Assembly: GCA_004560375.1 (NCBI GenBank)
Contig: SFVC01000052.1
Coordinates: 1-8,367, forward strand
Reading direction: 5' to 3'
Source: a bacterium
GTDB lineage: Bacteria > Bacillota > Clostridia > Oscillospirales > Oscillospiraceae
DNA length: 8,367 nucleotides
Part shown: positions 1-6,346 of the stretch, piece by piece
Layout: each line of letters starts with the position of its first letter
Numbering within the stretch: the stretch's first letter is position 1
The notes under the pieces: model-generated
Seen by the model: only the letters and a program-made list of their open reading frames with translations
Told to the model about the DNA's origin: nothing
Database searches by the model: none
Position numbers and translations under genes: made by a program

Positions 1-22
1 CCCCCGTCTTTTGAGTGATTGT

Positions 23-31
23 ATTATATCA
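23..31 (-). promoter_or_regulatory. Extended -10 promoter for a leftward gene outside the window
   Basis: Read on the minus strand, positions 31 to 23 give TGATATAAT, a perfect TATAAT preceded by the TG of an extended -10 element. The hexamer 17 bases upstream is a poor -35 match, which extended -10 promoters tolerate. The site points off the left edge, so its gene cannot be seen. It lies about 85 bases downstream of the cca stop, in AT-rich DNA where a chance TATAAT is more likely than elsewhere in this window. Confidence 0.4.
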
Positions 32-54
32 CACTGTCCAGAAAAAGGGAAGAC

Positions 55-75
55 AAAATTTGCTTTTTCAGCAAA
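55..75 (-). terminator. Weak hairpin downstream of cca, possible terminator
   Basis: On the minus strand TTTGCT and AGCAAA (75-70 and 64-59) form a 6-bp stem around a GAAAA loop, followed by TTTT (58-55) and then G. It sits 40 bases past the cca stop codon in the direction of cca transcription, where an intrinsic terminator is expected. The stem is short and AT-rich and the U-tract has only four residues, so termination would be inefficient. It could also simply be a chance palindrome in AT-rich DNA. Confidence 0.3.
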
Positions 76-114
76 ATACTCAATCCGAGATCGTTGCAGG
101 TGAATTTAATAAGT

Positions 115-1485
115 TTAGAAGCTGACTTTTTTTCCCTTTTTTTCAGGCTTTTTTGCATCTTTCTCTTCAAGTGACTGCAAAAGAGCGGTTTTTTCGTTGG
201 GAATTTCTTCCGCGATCACCCGCTCCAGCAGCAGCCGCAAAGCGGCCCCAACCCCTGGGCCGCAATAGCCCATGGCCATGACGTCCCTCCCGTTCACGGC
301 CAGGTCGCCCACGGACAAGCAGGGTCTGGCGGCTAAGATGGCCCTTGCCGCCGTTTCCACCGCATTTCGACCGTCTTCCCTTGTGCAATCTGACAAAGAA
401 CAGGCCGCAGCGTCCCCCTTCTGGAGGGCCAGGAGCGCAAAAAACCCCTCCTCCCCCAGTTGTTGGAGCCTGCGTCGAATCAGGCGCGGCTCTGAGGAGA
501 GGGGCCAGTCGTGGACCTCGACCAGGCGGACCACCTCCTCCCGCAGGCGCTTGGGGGCGCGGAGCCGCAGCAAAATTTGTTCCGCCAGGGCCGCGCTGAC
601 CTTCGGGTGCCCATAAAAATGCCCCTGGCCGTCCTCGCCCATGGAAAACGTGGCGGGTTTCCCCAGATCATGAAAGAGCGCCGCCAACCGGAGGGTCACC
701 TCCGGCGGCACATGGTCCACGGCCACGGCGGTGTGGGTGTAGACGTCATAGCAGTGGTGGATATTGTGCTGTGCAAACCCCACCGTCGGCGTCAGCTCCG
801 GGAGCACCACCCCCAAAATATCCGGGTAGGCCCGCAAAATTTTTCCCGCCCCCGGGCCGCAGAGCAATTTGCTCAGCTCCACAAACACCCGCTCGACCGA
901 AATTTTTTGGAGCAGCGGCGCATTTCTCCGGGCGGCGGCGTCCGTCTCCGGGTCCAGCTCGAAGCCCAGCACCGAAGCAAACCGGATCGCCCGCAGGATG
1001 CGCAGGGCGTCCTCCTGAAACCGCCGGTCCGCCTCCCCCACTGCGCGGATGACCCCGGCAGACAGATCCGCCTGCCCGCCGAAAAAATCCTGCAAGCCTT
1101 CGCCGGGGGCGTAGGCCATGGCGTTGATGGTAAAGTCCCGCCGGGCCGCGTCCTCCCGCAGGCTGCGGGTAAAGGTCACCCCGTCCGGGTGCCGGGCGTC
1201 GGTATAGCCGCCGTCCACGCGATAGGTCGTGATCTCCAGCGGCACGCCCTCCAGCTGCACCGTCACGGTCCCGTGCTGCAAGCCCGTCTCGATAAGCCTC
1301 TCCCCGGCAAAGACGGCCTCCGTCTCCTCCGGCAGGGCCGAGGTCGTGAGGTCATAGTCCGTGGGCGTGCGGCCCAATAAGACATCCCGCACACAGCCCC
1401 CCACGATCCAGGCCTCGTGTCCGGCCGCCCGCAGGCGCTCGATCGCCTGGGCCGCCTGGGGAAGCATGGGAAACCCTTTGCTCAT
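115..1485 (-). CDS. cca: CCA tRNA nucleotidyltransferase (class II, with HD domain)
   Basis: This enzyme adds or repairs the 3'-terminal CCA of tRNAs from CTP and ATP in the cytoplasm. The 456-residue product opens with the class II nucleotidyltransferase core: GGCVRD at 29-34, then the metal-binding DYD with Asp43 and Asp45. RRDFTINAMA follows at 115-124, and the EDALR nucleotide-selecting motif at 158-162. The C-terminal half has an HD-type metal-binding pattern (His251, the FHDLGKP at 271-277, His293), typical of many bacterial CCA enzymes. The ATG overlaps the stop of the upstream kinase gene as ATGA, and a very purine-rich GGAGGGGGAAGGGGG lies just upstream, so the start is secure and translation is probably coupled. 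The last 15 residues are a Lys-rich tail (KKPEKKGKK). The protein could be a CC-adding or A-adding specialist, but with a single gene in view the full CCA-adding role is the default. Confidence 0.95.
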   Translation of the reverse strand: MSKGFPMLPQAAQAIERLRAAGHEAWIVGGCVRDVLLGRTPTDYDLTTSALPEETEAVFAGERLIETGLQHGTVTVQLEGVPLEITTYRVDGGYTDARHPDGVTFTRSLREDAARRDFTINAMAYAPGEGLQDFFGGQADLSAGVIRAVGEADRRFQEDALRILRAIRFASVLGFELDPETDAAARRNAPLLQKISVERVFVELSKLLCGPGAGKILRAYPDILGVVLPELTPTVGFAQHNIHHCYDVYTHTAVAVDHVPPEVTLRLAALFHDLGKPATFSMGEDGQGHFYGHPKVSAALAEQILLRLRAPKRLREEVVRLVEVHDWPLSSEPRLIRRRLQQLGEEGFFALLALQKGDAAACSLSDCTREDGRNAVETAARAILAARPCLSVGDLAVNGRDVMAMGYCGPGVGAALRLLLERVIAEEIPNEKTALLQSLEEKDAKKPEKKGKKVSF

Positions 1486-2330
1486 ACCCCTTCCCCCTCC
1501 TGGCTGGGGTGGAACAGGACGCGCACCCGCGTCCCGTGCCCCAGCTGGCTGTCCAGCTGGATGCGGGCGTCGTGGTAGGCGGCGGCGTGCTTCACGATGG
1601 AAAGCCCCAGCCCCGTGCCGCCGATCTTTTTGGAGTGGCTCTTATCCACCCGGTAGAACCGCTCAAAGACCCGGTCCGTCTCCCCGGCGGGGATGCCGAT
1701 GCCGGTGTCCTGCACGGTGAGGACCACAAAGCCGTCCTCCTTGGTGACCGAGACCTTCACGGCCCCGCCGTCCTGATTGTACTTGATGGCGTTGTCGCAG
1801 AGGTTGAAGATGATCTCGCTCAGCAGCTTCTCCGCCCCGTCCACGGTGTAATGCCCCCCGGTGAGGGTGAGCGTAATGGCCCGCTGGCGGGCGGCCTCGT
1901 CCAGGCTGGCCAAGGCCCGCTGGCAGAGGGCGTAGAGGTCGATGCCCTGGCAGCGCTCCTGCCCCGGCGCTCCCTCGTCCAGGTGGGAGAGGTTGAGGAT
2001 GTCCTCCACCAGGGTCATGAGCCGCTGGGCCTCCTCGTAGATCTTCCCGGCGAACCGGCTCACATCCTCGCTCCGCACCATGCCCTCCCGGATGATCTCG
2101 GCGTAGCCAGAGATGGAGGTCAGGGGCGTTTTCAGCTCGTGGGAGACGTTGGCGGTGAAATCCCGCCGCATCCGGTCCTGCTGCTCGTAGGCCGCTTTCA
2201 GTTGGTCCATCTGGTCCTGCACCTGGTCCATCCTCTGCCCCACGGCGGGGCGGAGACGGCGGCGGAGGAGGGCGCTCCCCACCGCCGCCCCGGCGGCGAA
2301 GGCAAGCAAGAGCTTTGTGGGTCTGGACAT
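1482..2330 (-). CDS. Sensor histidine kinase, PhoR-like core without a sensor domain
   Basis: This is a 282-residue two-component histidine kinase, expected to autophosphorylate on His and pass phosphate to a response regulator. Residues 7-22 form one hydrophobic N-terminal segment followed by an Arg-rich stretch, so it is probably anchored once in the membrane with its bulk in the cytoplasm. A likely coiled linker spans 33-58. The H-box is NVSHELKTPL with His64, and the N-box is NLCDNAIKYN at 176-185. The G1 box is DTGIGI (208-213), the F-box FERFYR (222-227) and the G2 box GGTGLGL (237-243), so all catalytic motifs are intact. It lacks the second membrane segment, extracytoplasmic domain, HAMP and PAS domains usual in PhoR relatives. 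No response regulator lies in the window. The ATG has a GGAAGGGG ribosome site, and the gene has its own promoter. The signal it senses is unknown. Confidence 0.88.
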   Translation of the reverse strand: MSRPTKLLLAFAAGAAVGSALLRRRLRPAVGQRMDQVQDQMDQLKAAYEQQDRMRRDFTANVSHELKTPLTSISGYAEIIREGMVRSEDVSRFAGKIYEEAQRLMTLVEDILNLSHLDEGAPGQERCQGIDLYALCQRALASLDEAARQRAITLTLTGGHYTVDGAEKLLSEIIFNLCDNAIKYNQDGGAVKVSVTKEDGFVVLTVQDTGIGIPAGETDRVFERFYRVDKSHSKKIGGTGLGLSIVKHAAAYHDARIQLDSQLGHGTRVRVLFHPSQEGEGV

Positions 2331-2362
2331 GGTAAACCACCCCTTCCGTGTTTCGTGGCTCC

Positions 2363-2391
2363 ATTATACCAGCCCGCGAAAACCAGGACAA
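2363..2391 (-). promoter_or_regulatory. Housekeeping-type promoter of the kinase-cca unit
   Basis: On the minus strand TTGTCC (2391-2386, four of six to TTGACA) is followed after exactly 17 bases by a perfect TATAAT (2368-2363). The -10 lies 32 bases upstream of the kinase ATG, giving a short leader with a GGAAGGGG ribosome site. The first two bases of the -35 overlap the end of the hairpin at 2390-2431, so that structure could affect initiation. The promoter implies that kinase and cca are transcribed independently of the sporulation operon upstream. Confidence 0.7.
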
Positions 2392-2431
2392 CCCCTCACG
2401 CACAGGGTAGCTGCTCTGTCCGTGAGGGGTT
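2390..2431 (-). terminator. Strong hairpin at the end of the spoIIIA operon
   Basis: AACCCCTCACG (2390-2400) and its exact complement CGTGAGGGGTT (2421-2431) form an 11-bp stem. It is extended by ACAG/CTGT (2402-2405 with 2416-2419) after one C-C mismatch. It begins 28 bases after the spoIIIAH stop, where the operon terminator should be. On the minus strand the stem ends in GGGGTT and is followed by GTCCTGGTTTTC, so the U-tract is interrupted and not canonical. It may act as a partial or factor-assisted terminator, or as an operator for the overlapping kinase promoter. The 129-bp gap between genes holds nothing else I can support. Confidence 0.5.
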
Positions 2432-2459
2432 CTCTTCCGTTGTTCCGTGTTCTGCTTGC

Positions 2460-3083
2460 TTACTCGGCCTCGATGATCTTGATCTGGTCGGCTTTCAGGC
2501 CGGTCTGCTCCATGACGATCTCCCCGATGCGGGCCGCGTCGGCGTCGGTCATGCCGTTGTCCAGGGCGGAGACGACGACGCTGATGCTGTCCTCCCCCAG
2601 AAAGGCCACGCAGTCGGTGTAGCCCTTGGCGGTGATGAGGTTCTCGATCTGGGCCTCGGTGACGGTGGCGTCGGCCATGGTCTGGATGGAGGCGTTGGCC
2701 TCGTCCACGGCGGTCTGGTCCGCCTTTTCGTCCTTCGCCGCCTCCTGGAGCAGGGAGAGGGCGTTGTCCCGCGCCTGCTGGCGGTTGAGGCGGGCGGTGG
2801 AGAAATAGCTCCCGCTCTCGGCGGTGGCGGGGTCGTTGGCCTGGGTGCCGTCCTGGCCTTGGCCGTCCTCGGCTTTCCCGTCCGACTTGCCGTCTGATTT
2901 GCCGTCGGCGGCACCGGGGTCGGGCTGGGTCAGCAGCGGGTCCTCCCGCCCGCCCACCAGGGCGGCCTGACCGAGGTTCCTCCCGGCGGCGGTGTCCTGG
3001 GTGTAGCTCCAATTTAAGTAGACCGCCCCGCAGACAAAGAGCACGATGGCGGCGGCGATGAGATTCCGTTTCCAGAGCTTCAT
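2460..3083 (-). CDS. spoIIIAH: Stage III sporulation protein AH (ring component of the A-Q channel)
   Basis: SpoIIIAH spans the mother-cell membrane and meets forespore SpoIIQ in the intermembrane space, forming a channel needed for engulfment and late forespore gene expression. The 207-residue product has a short basic N-terminus and one membrane helix (about 8-24). A variable acidic linker (about 28-92) follows, then a YscJ/FliF-like ring-building domain (about 95-205), which is the part that contacts SpoIIQ in Bacillus subtilis. The length is close to that of the family. The linker contains DGKSDGKSDGKA at 60-71, a 12-base tandem repeat of three diverged units. The ATG is preceded by GAGGAAG, which overlaps the stop of spoIIIAG 12 bases upstream. 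It is the last gene of the operon. Confidence 0.93.
   Translation of the reverse strand: MKLWKRNLIAAAIVLFVCGAVYLNWSYTQDTAAGRNLGQAALVGGREDPLLTQPDPGAADGKSDGKSDGKAEDGQGQDGTQANDPATAESGSYFSTARLNRQQARDNALSLLQEAAKDEKADQTAVDEANASIQTMADATVTEAQIENLITAKGYTDCVAFLGEDSISVVVSALDNGMTDADAARIGEIVMEQTGLKADQIKIIEAE
2871..2906 (-). repeat. Three-copy 12-base tandem repeat inside spoIIIAH
   Basis: Three in-frame units, GACGGCAAATCA, GACGGCAAGTCG and GACGGGAAAGCC, encode DGKS, DGKS and DGKA in the disordered linker between the membrane helix and the ring-building domain. The unit length is a multiple of three, so copy-number change would alter linker length without a frameshift. The differences between units are mostly at third codon positions, which suggests an old repeat under protein-level constraint. 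Confidence 0.7.
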
Positions 3084-3095
3084 AAGACTTCTTCC

Positions 3096-3626
3096 TCACT
3101 TTCCCTCACTGATCGAAATTTTATCGGCCCCCAGCCCCGTCAGGGCGGCGACGGCCTGGGTCAGCTGGAGCCGCACGGTGGGGTCTCCCCCTCCGGGACA
3201 CACCAGCAGCGCCCCCTGGTACTCCGGCGAGACCTCCTGCACGGCCACGGCCTCCTGTCCCCCGGACCCACGGGAGACGACCACGGTCTCCCGCCGCTCC
3301 TGCCCCCGTTCCGCGGCCTGGTCCACGTCCTGGGCCAGGACCTGCCGGGGGCCGCCGGCCAGGGTCAGCACCACCGTCACCTCCCCCGCCCCCCGGATCT
3401 GGGACAGGGCCTCGGACAGGCGGGCCTCGGTCGCGGCCAGGTCGAAGGTCTGGGGCGTCTCCGCCGCCGTCTCGGCCTGGTTTTCCTTCCCGGCGGGCCA
3501 GGCCAGCAGGAGCAGGCCGACGAGCAGGACCAAGCCCACCCATTTGTACTTCTTCAGCCGACTGGACAGGCCCGACCGACCCGACAGGCGTTTTTGCAGG
3601 CGGCCCACTGCTTCTCTTCCGTTCAT
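3096..3626 (-). CDS. spoIIIAG: Stage III sporulation protein AG (ring component)
   Basis: In B. subtilis SpoIIIAG forms a large oligomeric ring in the mother-cell membrane facing the intermembrane space. This 176-residue protein has a basic cytoplasmic N-terminus (1-27), one membrane helix (about 28-44), a short linker and a split ring-building domain. The first half is near FDLAATEARLSEAL (61-74) through VTVVLTLA, and the second near EYQGALLVCPGGG to the C-terminus. The insertion between the halves (about 92-135) corresponds to the beta-rich insert of the family. At 176 residues the protein is shorter than the B. subtilis protein (229), so that insert and the linker are reduced. The ATG overlaps the spoIIIAF stop as ATGA, indicating translational coupling. 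The assignment rests on operon position plus architecture. Confidence 0.92.
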   Translation of the reverse strand: MNGREAVGRLQKRLSGRSGLSSRLKKYKWVGLVLLVGLLLLAWPAGKENQAETAAETPQTFDLAATEARLSEALSQIRGAGEVTVVLTLAGGPRQVLAQDVDQAAERGQERRETVVVSRGSGGQEAVAVQEVSPEYQGALLVCPGGGDPTVRLQLTQAVAALTGLGADKISISEGK

Positions 3627-4111
3627 GGCACTTCCTCATTCCGGTAGATTTGCCCCGACCGGGGGATGGCGAGCTCCTGGGTGACACAGCGGATCATCGC
3701 CTCCTTCTGCGCCGGGGTCATGGCCCCGGTGATGGTGGTCCGGGTGGGGATGGGCACCCCGTCCTCCCCCGTCTCGCACACCACCTGGGCCGTGCAGGTC
3801 ACCCCCAGCTGGGCGCCTTTGTCCACAATGTATGCGCTCAGCTCCCGCTCTATGATGGATTTCATCGGCGCATAGGCCGCGCCCTCCAAATCCTCTTGGG
3901 TCACGGCCCCGGCGGTCTGGGCGGGGAGATCGTCCAGCCAGTCGTCATAGTCCAGCTTCACCAAGGGCTGCAGCAGCCCCAGCACTAAGATGAGGCCCCC
4001 CGTGAGCTTTCCCACCCGCTTCACCGCCCCGTCGGGCATCAGGGCCTCGGCGGCGGCAATGACCATGGCGCAGGCGGTGACGCTTACAATCCAAGTGCGA
4101 AGCAACGTCAT
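3623..4111 (-). CDS. spoIIIAF: Stage III sporulation protein AF
   Basis: SpoIIIAF is a membrane component of the mother-cell half of the A-Q complex, with a ring-building domain outside the membrane. The 162-residue product has two hydrophobic helices (about 7-24 and 35-51), joined by a short loop containing MPDG. A soluble region of about 110 residues follows. The PMKSIIERELSAYIV stretch and the following strands (about 82-150) resemble the ring-building fold. It is shorter than the B. subtilis protein (206). The ATG lies 16 bases after the spoIIIAE stop, behind a strong AAGGGGGG ribosome site. Its end overlaps spoIIIAG by four bases. Sequence conservation of this family is low, so position in the operon carries much of the assignment. 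Confidence 0.9.
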   Translation of the reverse strand: MTLLRTWIVSVTACAMVIAAAEALMPDGAVKRVGKLTGGLILVLGLLQPLVKLDYDDWLDDLPAQTAGAVTQEDLEGAAYAPMKSIIERELSAYIVDKGAQLGVTCTAQVVCETGEDGVPIPTRTTITGAMTPAQKEAMIRCVTQELAIPRSGQIYRNEEVP

Positions 4112-4127
4112 GGAGCATCCCCCCTTC

Positions 4128-5243
4128 TCATCCCACGGCGGACACCGCCGACACCATCGCCACCGTCAGCAGGACCGCGCAGGAGGCCGTCATAGCCAGG
4201 ATCAGCCCGAAGGCCGTCCCCAGGGCCTCGATCAGCCCCGTCAGCCGCCCGGACCCCGCCGCCGTCGCCGCCAGCGCCGCCGTGCCCTTGTACAGCAGGT
4301 AGTGCGCCCCCAGGTTCAGAAACGGGGCCACGCAGATGCCCAGCACCGCCAGCATCCCGAACACCCCGGCGGCGTTGCGCAGAATGGCCGCGCCCGCCAG
4401 CAGCGTCTCCGCCGTGTCCGAGATCACGCCCCCCACCACGGGCACGAGGTTCGAGAGCGTAAACTTCGCCGCCTTCACCGTCGCCGCGTCCGCCCCGCCG
4501 GAGATGACCCCGGAGAGATTGAGGTAGCCCACGAACACCAGCAGGACGACGGAGAGCACCATCGTGATGAGCCACTTGAGAAAGCCCGCCAGCCGCTTCA
4601 GCCCCTCGTTGGCCAGCGCCGCCCACGCGACATTCGCCGCCACGAACGCATAGCACAGCGGGATGAGCAGGCTGTGGATGAGCCGCAGGAGAAAGTCGGA
4701 GAACAAAATGGTCGCCCCGTGCTTCACCACCGCCATGGCCGGGGACCCGCTGGCCGCAGTGGCCATGGACACGGCGGGGAGCAGCACGTCCCCCAGCGTC
4801 TCCATGTTGTAAATGGCCTCCTCCCCCAGGGACAGCAGGGAGTGGACGTCCCCCACCGCAACGGCGGTGATGGCCAGCACGGCGGCCAGGGTGATGGCCT
4901 CCAGCCCCCCGGACTCCCCCGCCCCGGCCTGCATCCCCTGGGCCAGGCCCCACAGGAGCGTCACGGCCAGGAGCAGCACACAGCTCCGCACGGCGGTTTT
5001 GACCACCTGACCCAGGTTGTCCTTGGCCGTCTGCCCGACATGCCGAAAGGCCCCCGGCACGTCCACCCCGCCGGCAATGTCCTCCTGGCCGGTGTAGGCT
5101 TCCCCGATGCGTTCCAGGTCATCAAAGCCAAAGGCTTCGCTCTGCGCCTGGGTCGCCTGGGCAGCGCTCTCCTCGTCCAGCGCCAGCGCCGTGGGCGAAA
5201 CCAAGCCCAGCAGGAGCAGCAGGCAGCAGAGGCACCGCCTCAC
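4128..5243 (-). CDS. spoIIIAE: Stage III sporulation protein AE (polytopic membrane protein, GTG start)
   Basis: SpoIIIAE is the large multi-spanning membrane protein of the SpoIIIA complex, required for forespore development. I start it at the GTG at 5243, giving 371 residues (B. subtilis about 399). This places a classical signal sequence at residues 1-22 (RRCLCC, a hydrophobic core, then a cleavage-like ALA). It also makes a GTGA overlap with the spoIIIAD stop. The next in-frame Met is residue 104, inside the conserved body, so no ATG start is plausible. The frame stays open upstream to 5636 only as a GC-rich shadow of spoIIIAD, with no family-like sequence. After the signal come a soluble region (23-85) and hydrophobic segments near 88-102, 117-131, 178-208, 222-246, 295-312 and 341-366. 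The ribosome site is weak (TTGGGA), so translation probably depends on coupling to spoIIIAD. Confidence 0.92.
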   Translation of the reverse strand: MRRCLCCLLLLLGLVSPTALALDEESAAQATQAQSEAFGFDDLERIGEAYTGQEDIAGGVDVPGAFRHVGQTAKDNLGQVVKTAVRSCVLLLAVTLLWGLAQGMQAGAGESGGLEAITLAAVLAITAVAVGDVHSLLSLGEEAIYNMETLGDVLLPAVSMATAASGSPAMAVVKHGATILFSDFLLRLIHSLLIPLCYAFVAANVAWAALANEGLKRLAGFLKWLITMVLSVVLLVFVGYLNLSGVISGGADAATVKAAKFTLSNLVPVVGGVISDTAETLLAGAAILRNAAGVFGMLAVLGICVAPFLNLGAHYLLYKGTAALAATAAGSGRLTGLIEALGTAFGLILAMTASCAVLLTVAMVSAVSAVG

Positions 5244-5623
5244 AGCAATCCCAACATGAGCTGTAAGACCATCCTGAGCAGCGGCAGGGCCACGAGCACC
5301 GCCGCCGCGCTCCCGGCCACCTCCACGAAGGCAGCCAGGCTCCCCTCCCCCGCGTCCTTGCACAGGGCCGAGGCCAGCTTGGTCACCAGCGCCAGCCCCA
5401 CCGTCTGGAGCATGGGCCGCAGCAGCTGGGGCGAGACCTGGGCCAGGTCTGCCAGCTCGTCCAGCACATCCCGGATGGTCTCCAGCAGCGGCAGGGTGTG
5501 CCACAGTAAAACCACGCAGGCCGCCAGCGCCAGCGCCAAGGCGATCTCCGGCGCTCTCTGCCGCACCACCACCGCGCATAAAGCCGCCGCCACGCCCGCC
5601 GCGGCCACAGGCAGCAAGTCCAT
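5240..5623 (-). CDS. spoIIIAD: Stage III sporulation protein AD
   Basis: This is a small membrane protein of the SpoIIIA complex, 127 residues here against about 133 in B. subtilis. Hydrophobic segments lie near 3-20, 27-43, 72-88 and 100-126. A more polar stretch (about 48-70) contains LLETIRDVLDELADLAQVSP. This resembles the corresponding loop of SpoIIIAC, consistent with the known relatedness of AC and AD. The ATG is 9 bases after the spoIIIAC stop, with GAGGG overlapping that stop as ribosome site. The end overlaps the GTG start of spoIIIAE. The biochemical role is not well defined in the family. Confidence 0.92.
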   Translation of the reverse strand: MDLLPVAAAGVAAALCAVVVRQRAPEIALALALAACVVLLWHTLPLLETIRDVLDELADLAQVSPQLLRPMLQTVGLALVTKLASALCKDAGEGSLAAFVEVAGSAAAVLVALPLLRMVLQLMLGLL

Positions 5624-5632
5624 CCCGCGCCC

Positions 5633-5827
5633 TCACAATCCGAACAGGGTCTTGACCAGCTCGAACAGCTCGCTGATCTTCTGCACCACCATCATCAGCA
5701 CAACGATCAGCCCCGCCAGCGTGGTCATGGTGGCCTGTTCCTCCCGCCCCGACCGGGTGAGCACCTGGTTCAGTACCGACACCAGAATGCCCACCGCCGC
5801 GATCTTGAACACCAGCTCAACATCCAT
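5633..5827 (-). CDS. spoIIIAC: Stage III sporulation protein AC
   Basis: This 64-residue protein with two membrane helices (about 6-22 and 34-50) matches the very small SpoIIIAC family (about 68 residues in B. subtilis). The KIAAVGILVSVLNQVL stretch and the second helix followed by ISELFELVKTLFGL are characteristic. The loop between the helices is polar (RSGREEQAT). The ATG lies 15 bases after the spoIIIAB stop, behind a GGAGGGAG ribosome site. Its exact function within the complex is unknown. Confidence 0.94.
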   Translation of the reverse strand: MDVELVFKIAAVGILVSVLNQVLTRSGREEQATMTTLAGLIVVLMMVVQKISELFELVKTLFGL

Positions 5828-5842
5828 GGTTTTTCTCCCTCC

Positions 5843-6346
5843 TCACAGCAGGATGAGACAAAACAGCCCCGCCGTCACCCCCAGCGTCACGTCCACCCGG
5901 ACCAGCCGCCGGGCCGTCTGCCGGGCCGTTTCGACCTGCTCCCCCAGCCGGTCCAACAGGGCTTGTAAGGCCCGCTGCTGGCTCTCCCCGTCGTACCGGC
6001 CCAGGACCTGGCCGAACTCCGCCAGCAGGCCCCGGTCCTCGTCCGAGAGGGGCAGGTCCGTTTCCCGCAAAACCGTCTCCCAGCTCTCGGCCCAGCTCTC
6101 GCCGCCGGAGGCCAGAAAGCACCGGCGGCAGGCCCTCAGGCACTCTCCCGCCGGGCCGGGCCCGGCCACGTCCTCCGCCAGCTCCGGCAGGGGCCGCAGG
6201 GAGAAGGTCAGCTCCCGCGCCAAACTGGACAGGATGCGCCGAAACTCCTCCAAACAGGCCACCCGCCGCAGCCGGCCCAGCCCGGTGAGTATTCCCAGGG
6301 CTACGCAGCCGCCGAAGAGCAGCCCCTTTCCCGCCAGTGTCGTCAT
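5843..6346 (-). CDS. spoIIIAB: Stage III sporulation protein AB
   Basis: SpoIIIAB is a membrane protein of the mother-cell channel, noted in the literature for resemblance to type II secretion GspF-like proteins. I start it at the ATG at 6346, whose ATGA overlaps the spoIIIAA stop. This gives 167 residues, close to the B. subtilis 171. The frame is open further upstream to 6514, but that stretch lies inside spoIIIAA and is not family-like. Hydrophobic segments lie at about 6-24 and 151-167, with a soluble helical domain between. CLEEFRRILSSLARELTFSLRPLPE (31-55) is the conserved family core, and ESQQRALQALLDRLGEQVE (121-139) is a second conserved helical region. The protein ends directly after its last membrane helix. 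Confidence 0.93.
   Translation of the reverse strand: MTTLAGKGLLFGGCVALGILTGLGRLRRVACLEEFRRILSSLARELTFSLRPLPELAEDVAGPGPAGECLRACRRCFLASGGESWAESWETVLRETDLPLSDEDRGLLAEFGQVLGRYDGESQQRALQALLDRLGEQVETARQTARRLVRVDVTLGVTAGLFCLILL

Noticed and set aside
1509..2897. A 462-codon plus-strand open frame opposite the kinase and spoIIIAH, and a 478-codon minus-strand frame at 1663-3099.
   Set aside because: Both cross the terminator, the promoter and two real genes in the wrong frame, and their products are repetitive Gly/Arg/Pro-rich sequence. They are GC-skew shadows.
5244..5636. An upstream extension of spoIIIAE to an ATG at 5636, which would give 502 residues.
   Set aside because: The added 131 residues overlap spoIIIAD entirely, are Gly/Arg/Ala-rich, and would bury the evident signal sequence. 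The GTG at 5243 gives the family length.
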